64,000 nt of DNA from Rothia nasimurium (lineage in GTDB: Bacteria; Actinomycetota; Actinomycetes; Actinomycetales; Micrococcaceae): assembly GCF_928392795.1 (NCBI RefSeq), contig NZ_CAKMTJ010000003.1:216382-280381 (forward strand), given 5' to 3'. A program made the translations under genes and the position numbers. The notes beneath the pieces were generated by a model, which was not told the DNA's origin, searched no databases, and saw only the letters and a list, made by a program, of their open reading frames with translations. Each line of letters opens with the position of its first letter. Positions within the stretch are counted from its first letter, which is position 1. Of this stretch, positions 45,714-55,640 are shown piece after piece.

Positions 45714-45724
45714 GGGGGGGGGGG
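45714..45724. repeat. G11 homopolymer upstream of the McrBC-like module
   Basis: Eleven consecutive G on the plus strand, 215 nt upstream of the McrB-like start. Not inside a credible reading frame. Such tracts slip during replication. Confidence 0.9.
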
Positions 45725-45851
45725 CTGTATTTCTTTTCCTGTTGCGCTGTGGTTTAGGTTGTGTGTTGGTGGTTTCTATCATCTGAATAACTCCTAAGTT
45801 TTGAGTCCCTGTGGTCCCAAATCTGTTAGTTGATTTCACATTGCGAAACGC

Positions 45852-45893
45852 AGTGCATAAATATTTACTACTATGTAAAAACATGCAAATATA
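45852..45893 (+). promoter_or_regulatory. Putative ArgR operator upstream of argC
   Basis: TGCATAAATAT at 45854-45864 and CATGCAAATATAG at 45882-45894 resemble the boxes before argF and argG. They lie within 50 nt of the argC ATG, where repressor binding would block transcription. Confidence 0.6.
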
Positions 45894-45898
45894 GTGCT

Positions 45899-46942
45899 AT
45901 GACTATTACCGTAGCTGTCACAGGAGCCACCGGGTACGCCGGTGGCGAGATTTTGCGCCTACTGGCAACCCACCCCCACGTTGAGGTGAAAACCGTGGCC
46001 GCGCACTCGTCCGCAGGTTCCCGCCTGGGTGATATTGCCCCCCACCTTCGCGCCTACGCCGACCTGGTCGTTGCTGACACCACCGCCGAGGCCCTGAGTG
46101 GCCATGACGTAGTCTTCATGGCCCTACCCCACGGTGCCAGCGCAGAGATTGCAGCCCAGCTACCCGAGAACACCCTGGTGATTGACGCCGGGGCAGACCA
46201 CCGCCTTGAGAGCGCGGACGCCTGGGTCAAGTTCTACGGCTCAGAGCACTCCGGCACCTGGCCCTACGGCCTGCCTGAGCTGCCCACCCCCAGCGGCAAA
46301 CAGCGTGAGAACCTGGTGGGGAGCAAACGGATTGCTGTGCCCGGCTGCTACCCCACAGCGTCCATTCTGGCCCTGGCCCCCGGTTTTACCGCTGGCCTGC
46401 TGGAGCCCACCGATGTTGTGATTGTTGCGGCCTCCGGCACCTCGGGAGCAGGGAAGAGCCTCAAGCCCCACCTGCTCTCAGCAGAGGTCATGGGCGGCAT
46501 GAGCCCCTACGGGGTTGGTGGCTCCCACCGGCACACCCCCGAAATTGAAGAAAAACTTTCCACCGTAGCGGGGGAGCAGGTGCAGATTTCCTTCACCCCA
46601 ACCCTTGCCCCCATGCCCCGCGGCATTCTGGCCACCGCTACCGCGCGCGTCCGCCCCGGCGTGACCGAAGCTCAGCTGCATGAAGCCTGGCAGGCCGCCT
46701 ACGCCGACGAAAAGTTCGTGCATCTGCTTCCTGCAGGGCAGTGGCCCACCACCAAGAGCGTGCAGGGCTCCAACCACGCTGAGATGCAACTGGCCTTCGA
46801 CGAGCACGCCGGGCGCGTCATCATCACCAGCGTCATCGACAACCTCGCCAAGGGCACCGCAGGCGGTGCCATCCAATCTATGAACATTGCCCTGGGCCTG
46901 CCCGAAAACGCAGGTCTGCTCCAGGAAGGACTCGCACCGTGA
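45899..46942 (+). CDS. argC: ArgC, N-acetyl-gamma-glutamyl-phosphate reductase
   Basis: 347 residues from ATG 45899, the only start that fits the family N-terminus (TITVAVTGATGYAGGEILRL, the NADP-binding loop). The catalytic Cys is in VPGCYPTASIL and a conserved His in GGSHRHTPEI. Third step of arginine synthesis. First gene of argC-J-B-D; its TGA overlaps the argJ GTG (GTGA). Confidence 0.97.
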   Translation: MTITVAVTGATGYAGGEILRLLATHPHVEVKTVAAHSSAGSRLGDIAPHLRAYADLVVADTTAEALSGHDVVFMALPHGASAEIAAQLPENTLVIDAGADHRLESADAWVKFYGSEHSGTWPYGLPELPTPSGKQRENLVGSKRIAVPGCYPTASILALAPGFTAGLLEPTDVVIVAASGTSGAGKSLKPHLLSAEVMGGMSPYGVGGSHRHTPEIEEKLSTVAGEQVQISFTPTLAPMPRGILATATARVRPGVTEAQLHEAWQAAYADEKFVHLLPAGQWPTTKSVQGSNHAEMQLAFDEHAGRVIITSVIDNLAKGTAGGAIQSMNIALGLPENAGLLQEGLAP

Positions 46943-48156
46943 CCGACACTATCCACCAGATTGAAGGCGTAACCACCCACGGCGTGACCTTCCCCCGCGG
47001 CTTCCGCGCTGCCGGCGTCCGCGCCGGTATTAGCGCTGTTGAGGGTAAGAAGGACGTTGCCCTGGTCGTCAACGATGGTCCGGTCAAAAACGCCGCCGCG
47101 GTCTTTACCAGCAACCGCTTCGCTGCCGCCCCCGTGCTGTGGAGCCAGCAGGTCATCAGCGACGGGCGGGCGGACGCCGTGCTGCTCAACTCCGGCGGTG
47201 CCAACGCCTGCACCGGTGCCCCCGGCTTCCAAGATACCCATGCCTCCGCTGAGCTCGTTGCTGACCTGCTCAATATCTCAGCCGGCGACGTGCTGGTATG
47301 CTCCACCGGCCTGATCGGCGAGCGCCTGCCCATGGACAAGCTCACCGCGGGTGCAAAGGACGCCGCGGCCGCCCTGGGCGTGAGCCCCGGTTCATCCCTA
47401 GCTGCGGCTGAAGCTATCATGACCACCGATACTGTCTCAAAGCAGGCCGCTATTGGCGTGGAAATTGAAGAGGGCGGCGCCTACCTGATCGGCGGTATGG
47501 CCAAGGGCGCAGGTATGCTGGCCCCGGGGTTGGCTACCATGCTGGTGGTCATCACCACCGACGCCCTGGTCTCACCCGACAACCTCGATACCGCCCTACG
47601 CGAGGCGGTGCGCTTGAGCTTCAACCGGGCCGACTCCGATGGCTGTATGTCGACCAACGACACCGTTATTCTCATGAGCTCCGGCGCCTCCGATATCGAA
47701 CCTGACCTAGGCGTCTTCACCGAAGCCCTCACCAAGGTCTGCCAGGATCTCGCTCTGCAGCTCATTGGGGACGCCGAGGGCGCCAGTCACGATATCCACG
47801 TGCGCACATTGGGCGCCGCCAGCGAAGCGGACGCCGAAGAAGTCTCCCGGGCTGTCTCCCGCTCCAATCTCTTCAAAACAGCCATCTTCGGCAACGACCC
47901 CAACTGGGGCCGCATCCTCTCCGAAGTCGGCACTACCTCAGCCGCCTTCGACCCCGATAGGGTCAACGTCACCATCAACGGCGTACAGGTCTGCACCGGC
48001 GGCGGCATCGGCCAAGACCGCTCCCTCGTTGACCTCGCCGCAGACCGCAAAGTAACCGTCGACATCGACCTGGGCGCAGGCCAGCACGAAGCCACCATCT
48101 GGACCAACGACCTCACCCACGACTACGTCCACGAAAACTCGGCCTACTCCAGCTAA
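46939..48156 (+). CDS. argJ: ArgJ, glutamate N-acetyltransferase / ornithine acetyltransferase
   Basis: 405 residues from a GTG inside the argC end. It recycles the acetyl group from acetylornithine to glutamate and may also use acetyl-CoA. The self-cleavage site is visible as Ala-Thr-Met-Leu in GLATMLVVITTDA, where Thr becomes the nucleophile of the beta chain. SSGASDIEPDLG and FGNDPNWGRIL are conserved. Confidence 0.97.
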   Translation: MTDTIHQIEGVTTHGVTFPRGFRAAGVRAGISAVEGKKDVALVVNDGPVKNAAAVFTSNRFAAAPVLWSQQVISDGRADAVLLNSGGANACTGAPGFQDTHASAELVADLLNISAGDVLVCSTGLIGERLPMDKLTAGAKDAAAALGVSPGSSLAAAEAIMTTDTVSKQAAIGVEIEEGGAYLIGGMAKGAGMLAPGLATMLVVITTDALVSPDNLDTALREAVRLSFNRADSDGCMSTNDTVILMSSGASDIEPDLGVFTEALTKVCQDLALQLIGDAEGASHDIHVRTLGAASEADAEEVSRAVSRSNLFKTAIFGNDPNWGRILSEVGTTSAAFDPDRVNVTINGVQVCTGGGIGQDRSLVDLAADRKVTVDIDLGAGQHEATIWTNDLTHDYVHENSAYSS

Positions 48157-48169
48157 CTGAAAGATCCCC

Positions 48170-49180
48170 ATGGCAGAGCAAAAAAACGCCCACACCCGCT
48201 TCGACACCGCCCAACAAAAAGCTAAAACCCTCATGGAAGCCCTACCCTGGATCCAACAGTTCCGGGGCAAAATCATGGTCTTCAAATACGGGGGCAACGC
48301 CATGATCTCCGAGGAGCTCCGCGCCGCCTTCGCCGAAGACATGGTCTTCTTACGAACCATCGGCATCTGCCCCGTCGTCGTGCACGGCGGCGGCCCCCAA
48401 ATCACCGCCATGCTCACCAAACTCGGCATCGAAAGCGAGTTCCGCGGCGGCCTGCGCTATACCACCCCCGAAGCCATGGACGTCGTCCGCATGGTACTCA
48501 CCGGCCAAGTAGCCCGCGAACTCGTCTCCCTCATCAACGCCCACGGCCCCTTCGCCGTCGCCATGAGCGGCGAGGACGGCGGGCTCCTACGCGCCCGCCG
48601 CATCGGCACCGTGGTGGACGGCCAAGAAGTCGACCTCGGCCTCGTTGGTGAAGTGGTCGGTGTGAACACCACCGCCATCATGTCCATGATCCAGGCCGGC
48701 AAAATCCCCGTCATCTCCTCCGTCGCCCCCGAAATGCACGACCCCGAAAAGTACCCTGAACACAACCACGGGCTTGCCGGGCTGACCGGAGAAATCCTCA
48801 ACGTCAACGCAGACACCGCCGCAGCAGCCGTCGCCGCCGCCCTCGGAGCCGAAAAACTCGTCGTCCTCACCGACGTCGAGGGCCTTTATGCCAACTGGCC
48901 CGACAAAGACTCCCTCATCTCTTCCCTCACCGTCAGTGAACTACGCGAGATGCTCCCCAGCCTAGTCTCCGGTATGATCCCCAAAATGAGCGCCTGCCTG
49001 CAGGCCGTAGAACAGGGCGTGCCCAGAGCCTCCATCGTCGACGGACGCCTCGCCCACTCGCCCCTGCTCGAAATCTTCACCGACCGCGGCATCGGCACCC
49101 AGCTCACCCCCGACAACGTCGACGACACCCCCTGGCACCACCCGGCCCCTGACTTCCAGGTCAAGCCGGTGACTTATTAG
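48170..49180 (+). CDS. argB: ArgB, acetylglutamate kinase
   Basis: 336 residues. Amino-acid-kinase fold with FKYGGNAM (phosphate binding), VVHGGGPQI, and [11 protein letters not shown]. Arginine-sensitive forms have an N-terminal helix, and one is present here ([26 protein letters not shown] text), so feedback inhibition by arginine is plausible. The C-terminal tail past [13 protein letters not shown] is about 20 residues longer than usual. It follows argJ by 13 nt and precedes argD by 8 nt. Confidence 0.97.
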   Translation: MAEQKNAHTRFDTAQQKAKTLMEALPWIQQFRGKIMVFKYGGNAMISEELRAAFAEDMVFLRTIGICPVVVHGGGPQITAMLTKLGIESEFRGGLRYTTPEAMDVVRMVLTGQVARELVSLINAHGPFAVAMSGEDGGLLRARRIGTVVDGQEVDLGLVGEVVGVNTTAIMSMIQAGKIPVISSVAPEMHDPEKYPEHNHGLAGLTGEILNVNADTAAAAVAAALGAEKLVVLTDVEGLYANWPDKDSLISSLTVSELREMLPSLVSGMIPKMSACLQAVEQGVPRASIVDGRLAHSPLLEIFTDRGIGTQLTPDNVDDTPWHHPAPDFQVKPVTY

Positions 49181-49188
49181 GACTACCC

Positions 49189-50406
49189 ATGACACAAGAA
49201 AACCTCCTAGCCGACTACCGGAACGACCTCCTGGGGGTCTTTGGCGACCCCTCCCTGGTGCTGGTCTCGGGGCAGGGCTCACGCGTGACGGACGCCGACG
49301 GGACCACCTACCTTGACCTACTCGGCGGTATCGCCGTCAACGCTCTTGGCCATGCCCACCCCGCCTGGGTAAAAGCCGTCAGCGAGCAGGCCGCAACCCT
49401 GACCCACATCTCCAACTTCTTCACCAGCCCCCAACAGATCTCCCTGGCCCATCGCCTGCTGGGCTACCTGGGTACCGAATCGGGCCGCGTCTTCTTCTGC
49501 AACTCCGGCACCGAAGCCAACGAAGCCGCCTACAAACTCGCCCGCCGCCACGGTAACCTCCACGGCAAAGGCACCATCCTAGCCCTGGACCACGGCTTCC
49601 ACGGGCGCACCATCGGCGCCCTATCCCTCACCTGGAAACCCGCCTACCGCCAGCCCTTCGAACCCCTCCCCACCGGCGTCAAACACATTCCGGCCACCCT
49701 CGAAGCCCTGGAAGAAAACCTCACCGACGACGTCGCTGCCCTCATCGTCGAACCCATCCAGGGGGAGGCCGGCGTCCTGCCCCTGCCCGCAGGCTACCTT
49801 ACCCGCGCCCGCGAACTCACCCGCGCTCGCGGCGCCCTGCTCATCGTGGACGAGGTCCAGACCGGCATGGGTCGCACCGGCCGCTGGTTCGAACACTCCT
49901 GTGAACTCACCGGCGAAAACCTACCCGACGCCATTACCCTGGCCAAGGGCCTGGGCGGCGGCTTCCCCATCGGCGCCATGATCGTAGTCGGCGAAGACAA
50001 CACCAGCACCCTCGAAGCCGGTATGCACGGCACCACCTTCGGCGGCAACCCCCTGGCCACCGCAGCAGCTACCGCAACCCTCGAAACCATCGAAGCTGAA
50101 CATCTACTCGACTCCGCTGCCCAACGAGGCTCAACCTTCAGAGCCGCTATCGAAGAACTAGACGGTGTGGCAGAAACCAGGGGAGCGGGCCTACTCATCG
50201 GCATCGTCCTCACCGACGACACCACCAACTCCGGTGCACCCCTGGCACCAGCCTTCGTGACCGCCGCCCGGGCAGCCGGCTTCATCGTCAACGCCCCGGA
50301 CGCCCGCACCGTCCGCATCGCCCCAGCCCTCACCATCACCGATGCCGAACTAGCAGAGTTTACCGCTGCCTTCCCCGCAATTCTGGCTGAGGCGCGACAG
50401 AAGTAA
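49189..50406 (+). CDS. argD: ArgD, acetylornithine aminotransferase
   Basis: 405 residues of a class III PLP aminotransferase: FFCNSGTEANEAAYKLAR, ALDHGFHGRTIGALSLT, LLIVDEVQTGMGRTG and the PLP-lysine in ITLAKGLGGGFPIGAM. It makes N-acetylornithine. Last gene of argCJBD; structured repeat copy 3 follows, separating it from argF. Confidence 0.97.
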   Translation: MTQENLLADYRNDLLGVFGDPSLVLVSGQGSRVTDADGTTYLDLLGGIAVNALGHAHPAWVKAVSEQAATLTHISNFFTSPQQISLAHRLLGYLGTESGRVFFCNSGTEANEAAYKLARRHGNLHGKGTILALDHGFHGRTIGALSLTWKPAYRQPFEPLPTGVKHIPATLEALEENLTDDVAALIVEPIQGEAGVLPLPAGYLTRARELTRARGALLIVDEVQTGMGRTGRWFEHSCELTGENLPDAITLAKGLGGGFPIGAMIVVGEDNTSTLEAGMHGTTFGGNPLATAAATATLETIEAEHLLDSAAQRGSTFRAAIEELDGVAETRGAGLLIGIVLTDDTTNSGAPLAPAFVTAARAAGFIVNAPDARTVRIAPALTITDAELAEFTAAFPAILAEARQK

Positions 50407-50428
50407 ATGCAGATGGAAATGCAGATGC

Positions 50429-50534
50429 ACGTCGCGGCCGCCCTGTACGCCGACTGGCTGGGGCTGGCATGAATCACATGCGAGCGCTAGCGAGCCTGTG
50501 AGAAGGTTAGTCGGCAGAAGGGCGTCCGCGACGT
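50429..50534 (+). repeat. Structured intergenic repeat, copy 3
   Basis: Outer arms ACGTCGCGGCCGCCCT (50429-50444) and AGGGCGTCCGCGACGT (50519-50534) pair with one mismatch. An inner GCCGACT/AGTCGGC stem flanks the core at 50461-50507. Where copies 1 and 2 have CGC...GCG around the central loop, this copy has CAC...GTG, a compensated change. Confidence 0.8.
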
Positions 50535-50554
50535 GTACTTCTATCCATCTATTC

Positions 50555-50590
50555 ACATACTGCATAACTATCAGTAACTATGCATATAAT
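50555..50590 (+). promoter_or_regulatory. Putative ArgR operator upstream of argF
   Basis: TGCATAACTAT (50561-50571) and ACTATGCATATAAT (50577-50590) form a loose palindrome 44-79 nt before the argF GTG. TATAAT within the second may be the -10 element, so binding would occlude it. Confidence 0.65.
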
Positions 50591-50624
50591 GAAAGGTCAG
50601 CTGAAACGCTGCCCCTACCCCTAG

Positions 50625-51590
<966 letters not shown>

Positions 51591-51615
51591 ACCGACCAGA
51601 AAAAGAGAAGAAACA

Positions 51616-52095
51616 ATGGCGATTCCCTCCACCAAAACCGCGCGGCAAGCCCGCATCATCGAGGTGCTCCAAACCCACCGCGTGCGCTCGCAGGCCGAAC
51701 TAGCCCAGCTGCTCACCGACGACGGGCTCAAAGTCACCCAGGCGACCCTCTCCCGCGACCTGGTGGAAATTGGCGCCGAGCGCGTGCGCGACGAAAAGTC
51801 GGGGCTGATCTACGCCGTGCCTAACCACCCCGTCCGTCGTAGCACCCAGGAAGGCCCCGACGCCCGCCTCGTTTCCCTTTTCAAAGAACTACTCGTGACC
51901 GCCGAGGCCTCAGCCAACCTGGTCATCCTGCGTACCCCGCCGGGAGCCGCCCAGTTCCTCGCCTCAGCTATTGACCAGGCCGGGCTAGAGCCCCTGCTGG
52001 GATCCATCGCGGGCGACGACACCGTCATGGTCATTACCCGCGACCCCAACGGCGGCGAAAAGGTCGCATCCCTCTTTCTGGAGTGGGCGGCCTAA
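51616..52095 (+). CDS. argR: ArgR, arginine repressor
   Basis: 159 residues: N-terminal winged helix (RIIEVLQTHRVRSQAELAQLL, VTQATLSRDLVEIGAERV) and C-terminal arginine-binding hexamerisation domain (PPGAAQFLASAID, GDDTVMVITRD). With arginine it represses arg promoters; the TGCATAA-type boxes before argC, argF and argG are likely targets. Because it lies behind argF, it would control its own level. Confidence 0.97.
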   Translation: MAIPSTKTARQARIIEVLQTHRVRSQAELAQLLTDDGLKVTQATLSRDLVEIGAERVRDEKSGLIYAVPNHPVRRSTQEGPDARLVSLFKELLVTAEASANLVILRTPPGAAQFLASAIDQAGLEPLLGSIAGDDTVMVITRDPNGGEKVASLFLEWAA

Positions 52096-52126
52096 CCCCG
52101 CTGAGCAGGCACCGCACACACAGTTA

Positions 52127-52158
52127 AGCCCCGGTCTTCATCGTCGAAGACCGGGGCT
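52127..52158. terminator. Hairpin between argR and the convergent ankyrin gene
   Basis: AGCCCCGGTCTTC pairs perfectly with GAAGACCGGGGCT around ATCGTC. The T run is weak. Confidence 0.7.
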
Positions 52159-52210
52159 GAATTAACGGGGTGGGCGTAGGTAAACCCGGTAGTGATACCG
52201 GTCTAACCCA

Positions 52211-52609
52211 TTACCCCTCAAAAAGTTTCTTTATCTCGTCAAGGTCGAAGAACTCTGCCACATCAGCGGGAGTTTGCGACCCCAGGGTTTCGTCGGCGCC
52301 AGCATCGAGAAGCATGCGGGCAATCGGAAGGTTGTTACGGAAAGTAGCGCAGACAAGGGCGGTCTGGCCCCGCTCATTGAGACGGTCAAGGTCGGCCCCC
52401 TCATTGATCAGGAGCTGAACCATGTCAGCGTGTTCGTGATAAGCGGCCAAAATGAGCAGGGTATCGCCCTTGGCGTTGGTGAGGTCAACAGGTACGCCCT
52501 GGTCAAACAGTGATTTGAGGGCTACCGGCTTGTTATCACGTGCCAGATCGAATACCGAGTCAAGGAAGTCGATGTCCTGCTCGGTCAGGCTATGGTTCAC
52601 ATCTGTCAT
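52211..52609 (-). CDS. Ankyrin-repeat protein
   Basis: 132 residues with about three ankyrin repeats: AKGDTLLILAAYHEHADMVQ, LLINEGADLDRLNERGQTAL and CATFRNNLPIARMLLDAGAD. No signal peptide. Ankyrin repeats mediate protein contacts; the partner is unknown. Similar small cytoplasmic ankyrin proteins are common in actinobacteria, often near catalase, but no such neighbour is here. Confidence 0.85.
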   Translation of the reverse strand: MTDVNHSLTEQDIDFLDSVFDLARDNKPVALKSLFDQGVPVDLTNAKGDTLLILAAYHEHADMVQLLINEGADLDRLNERGQTALVCATFRNNLPIARMLLDAGADETLGSQTPADVAEFFDLDEIKKLFEG

Positions 52610-52765
52610 ACTTTCACTTTCTCAAAAAGTGAGGCACGTTAGCAACCCTGTCTAGACCACCCTACAGCTCATGCCCGCCTTATTTAGAACTTTTGTTCAG
52701 AAGTTTTGAGGTAGAAGGTGTGAAAGAATGGGCAGGGCTAGCTAGGCTCGAAGAAAGGCAGACCC

Positions 52766-54340
52766 GTGGATACCAAAGACGCTGACCAGACTCTCGTTGC
52801 ATCGCCTCAGCACAATATTGCAGCCCTACTTTCGGAGCGGGCAGATGATGATTCCCTAGCCTTAACCTGGGCGGGTGGAACCTTTACCTACCGTCAGCTG
52901 AACCTGCTGACGGCTTCCGCTCGTGACTGGCTCCTTCACCGCGGTGTTGAGACCGGCGACCGGGTTGCGCTGGCGCTACCCAACGTACCGGCTATGGTGG
53001 GCCTCTACTACGGTGCCTTGTCGCTGGGAGCGATTGTGGTGCCCATGCACCCGCTCCTATCAGCCCGCGAAGCGGCTTATCAGGTTCAGGACGCCGGTGC
53101 GCGGCTTTTGGTGGCAGCGGCTGGGACCCGGGTTGGGCAGGAATTAGACCAGGTATCTGCCGAGGTAGGAGCTTCGCTGCGCATCGAGTCTATAGCGCCC
53201 GAGGAAACCTTCGAGGTAGATACTCCCACCTTGAGTTCTTGGGCTCCGCAGGCGGTCGTCGGGGACGATGCTGCCGTTATCCTCTACACCTCAGGTACAA
53301 CAGGCGCCCCTAAGGGTGCTACCTTGACCCATACCAATATGCTGTCGAACGCTAGAACCTGTGTTGATGTTTTTGGCTTCACCGCAGACGACGTTATCTT
53401 CGGTGGCCTTCCCCTCTTCCATGCCTTTGGGCAGACCGTATCGATGAACGCGGTACTTGCAGCGGGTGCTGCTATCGCCCTGCTCCCGCGTTTCACCCCG
53501 GGTGGGGCAGCCCAGCTATGTGCAACTGCCGGAGTTACGGCGTTTGCTGCAGTTCCCACTATGTACAGTGCCCTGGCTACCTATCTGGGCACTGACCCTG
53601 CTTTGACCCACCAGCTGCGGGGGCGCGTCCGCTTCGGCATATCGGGCGGAGCTGCCCTGCCCGCCTCCGTCCACGCCGATATTGAGCACCTGGTGGCCTT
53701 CCCCATCTACGAGGGGTACGGGCTGAGTGAAACTGCACCCGTTGTGTCCTTCAACCGGGCTGAATACGGCCTAGTGATTGGTTCTGTCGGCAGGGCTCTA
53801 CCCGGGGTAGAGGTGAAAGTGGTCGATAGGCAGGGGCAGCCGCTGGCTACCGGTGAAGCGGGCGAACTGTGGGTAGCCGGGCCCAACGTCATGGCCGGGT
53901 ACTGGGGCCGCCCCGAAGCGAGCGCCGAGGTGCTCAAGGGCCGCTGGTTTGCCACCGGCGATGTAGCCCGGCTCGATGATGAGGGGAACATCTTTATCGT
54001 TGACCGCCTCAAAGACATGATCTTGCGTAACGGCAACAGCGTCTACCCGCGGGAAATTGAAGACGTCCTCTACACCCACCCCGCTGTCCAGCTGGCAGCC
54101 GTGGTGGGGCAGCCCTCTGAAACTGTGGGCGAAGAAATTGTGGCGGTAGTGGTGCCGCGCGAACCCCTGGACGCTTCGCAGCAGGCCGAGCTGACCGCGT
54201 CCCTCGATCAGCTGGCCCGCCGGGAACTTGCCGCCTACAAGTACCCGCGTCGCTATGTTTTCAAAGAGGAGCTGCCGCTGGGGCCCACCGGCAAAATCTT
54301 GAAGCGGGTACTGGCAGAGGCCCTCACCCAGGAAGCCTAG
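52766..54340 (+). CDS. Long-chain fatty acid-CoA ligase-like AMP-forming enzyme
   Basis: 524 residues from a GTG after GAAAGGCAG. ANL superfamily: P-loop ILYTSGTTGAPKGATLTH, motif EGYGLSETAP, GELWVAGPNVMAGYW, WFATGDVARLDDEGNIFIVD and the C-terminal catalytic Lys in LPLGPTGKILKR. It activates a carboxylic acid as AMP ester and joins it to CoA; acyl chain preference is not evident. A weak LexA-like box (52685-52700) lies upstream but is probably chance. Single-gene unit. Confidence 0.85.
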   Translation: MDTKDADQTLVASPQHNIAALLSERADDDSLALTWAGGTFTYRQLNLLTASARDWLLHRGVETGDRVALALPNVPAMVGLYYGALSLGAIVVPMHPLLSAREAAYQVQDAGARLLVAAAGTRVGQELDQVSAEVGASLRIESIAPEETFEVDTPTLSSWAPQAVVGDDAAVILYTSGTTGAPKGATLTHTNMLSNARTCVDVFGFTADDVIFGGLPLFHAFGQTVSMNAVLAAGAAIALLPRFTPGGAAQLCATAGVTAFAAVPTMYSALATYLGTDPALTHQLRGRVRFGISGGAALPASVHADIEHLVAFPIYEGYGLSETAPVVSFNRAEYGLVIGSVGRALPGVEVKVVDRQGQPLATGEAGELWVAGPNVMAGYWGRPEASAEVLKGRWFATGDVARLDDEGNIFIVDRLKDMILRNGNSVYPREIEDVLYTHPAVQLAAVVGQPSETVGEEIVAVVVPREPLDASQQAELTASLDQLARRELAAYKYPRRYVFKEELPLGPTGKILKRVLAEALTQEA

Positions 54341-54369
54341 GGGAGAGCCTCTACCGTTCACCCGTTAGG

Positions 54370-55611
54370 TTAGGCGGCGGCCATCTGCGCCCGGCGGGAC
54401 TGCATGGACGCCGAGAGCGAAGCACCCAGCAGAATCATGCGGAAGGTGCGCTCTGCCGAGTCGGTCAGCAGCTCTTCACCGTTGACCAGGGCATCTTCAA
54501 GGTCCATGGGCAGGGGGATAATCGAGGCGAAAGCGTCGATGCCGGCATCGTGCACGCGGTAGGCCTTCTTACCGATAGAGCCAGCCAATGCGAGGACTGG
54601 AGCACCCGAACCCTGGGCGCGGGCGGCGATTTCTGCAGGAACCTTGCCCTTGGGGGTCTGGAAGTCGATAGCGCCTTCTGCGGTAACGACCAGGTCAGCG
54701 TGGCGGATTTCTTCATCAAGGTTGATGCCGGCCAGGCCGGAGTCGATGAGGGCCTCAAAGCGCGGGGTGAGCTCGGCACCGATGAAAGCCAGCCCTGCCC
54801 CCAGACCGCCGGAAGCGCCGGTGCCTGCGCCGGTGTGGAAGTCCATGTGCAGCTTGCCGTCGGTCATGGTCTCGTAGGTCTCTTCCAGCAGGTTGGCCCA
54901 GTGGGTTAAGGCCGCATCCAGCTGTTCAACCTGCTCGGGGGTTGCCCCCTTCTGGGGGCCAAAGACGCGGGCAACGCCCTTGGGGCCGGTTAGAATGTTG
55001 TGCTGGTTGAGAGCCAGGACGATGCGTACCTGGGAAAGGCGGGGGTGCAGACCGGAGTAGTCGATGGACGCAGCCTCGGTCAGGTGGGCGCCGCCCAGGG
55101 GGATTTCTTCTCCGACCTCGTTGAGAATGCGGGCACCCAGCGCTGAGAGGGCACCGGCACCGCCGTCTGAGGTGCCTGAGTCGCCGCAGCCTACCAGCAC
55201 GGTGTGTACGTCTTCGTTATCGAGTGCCGCAGCAATGAGCTGCCCCACCCCGTAGGTGGTGGTTTCAGCGGGGTTACGCAGATCCTTAGGGACCAGGGAG
55301 AGCCCTGCGGCCGCTGCCATTTCAACGACCGCGACGCCGTCCTGAGCCCCGCCGAGCAGGGCGTAGTGGGAACGAACCTGCTGGCCAACCGGGCCGGTGA
55401 CCTTGGTGTGTACGAGCTTGCCGCCGGTGGAGCCAGCCAGCATCTTTGCGGTGCCTTCGCCGCCGTCAGGAATCGGCATGGTCACGGTGTTGACGCCGGG
55501 AATGACGCGGCGGATACCGGAAGCAATGGCGTCCGCTACAACATCAGCTTCAAGAGAGCCCTTGAAACCGGAAGGTGCGATCAGAATACGCTGGGGAATG
55601 GACATAGTCAT
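54370..55611 (-). CDS. Glycerate kinase (GlxK/GarK type)
   Basis: 413 residues. Family motifs: IAPSGFKGSLEADVVADAI, PIPDGGEGTAKML, VVEMAAAAGLSLVP, CGDSGTSDGGAGAL and ADLVVTAEGAIDFQTPKGK. It phosphorylates glycerate with ATP, feeding glycolysis. The ATG has AAGGAG upstream, 30 nt after the SLC13 permease gene, so uptake and phosphorylation of one substrate are probably joined. Last gene of the five-gene run from 59861. Confidence 0.92.
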   Translation of the reverse strand: MTMSIPQRILIAPSGFKGSLEADVVADAIASGIRRVIPGVNTVTMPIPDGGEGTAKMLAGSTGGKLVHTKVTGPVGQQVRSHYALLGGAQDGVAVVEMAAAAGLSLVPKDLRNPAETTTYGVGQLIAAALDNEDVHTVLVGCGDSGTSDGGAGALSALGARILNEVGEEIPLGGAHLTEAASIDYSGLHPRLSQVRIVLALNQHNILTGPKGVARVFGPQKGATPEQVEQLDAALTHWANLLEETYETMTDGKLHMDFHTGAGTGASGGLGAGLAFIGAELTPRFEALIDSGLAGINLDEEIRHADLVVTAEGAIDFQTPKGKVPAEIAARAQGSGAPVLALAGSIGKKAYRVHDAGIDAFASIIPLPMDLEDALVNGEELLTDSAERTFRMILLGASLSASMQSRRAQMAAA

Positions 55612-55640
55612 GGTGTTTCTCCTTGTAAAGGTGTGGTGAT

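Larger units (their letters stand above)
45500..45898. other. AT-rich gene-free stretch with G11 tract, between the McrB-like gene and argC
   Basis: A 399-nt region that must hold both divergent promoters. On the minus strand TATAAT (within GCATATAATATG, about 45595-45606) and TATAAA nearer the gene are plausible -10 elements for the defence pair. Eleven consecutive G bases lie at 45714-45724. ArgR-like boxes for argC occupy its right end. No credible gene is seen in it. Confidence 0.7.

Noticed and set aside
45678..45884. 68-residue minus-strand frame that would include the G11 tract
   Set aside because: No family resemblance, no ribosome site, low-complexity Pro/His/Arg end; overlaps the ArgR operator region. 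The tract is treated as intergenic.
52685..52700. LexA-like box TAGAAC-TTTT-GTTCAG upstream of the acyl-CoA ligase
   Set aside because: Only 9 of 12 positions match and an SOS role for this enzyme is unlikely.
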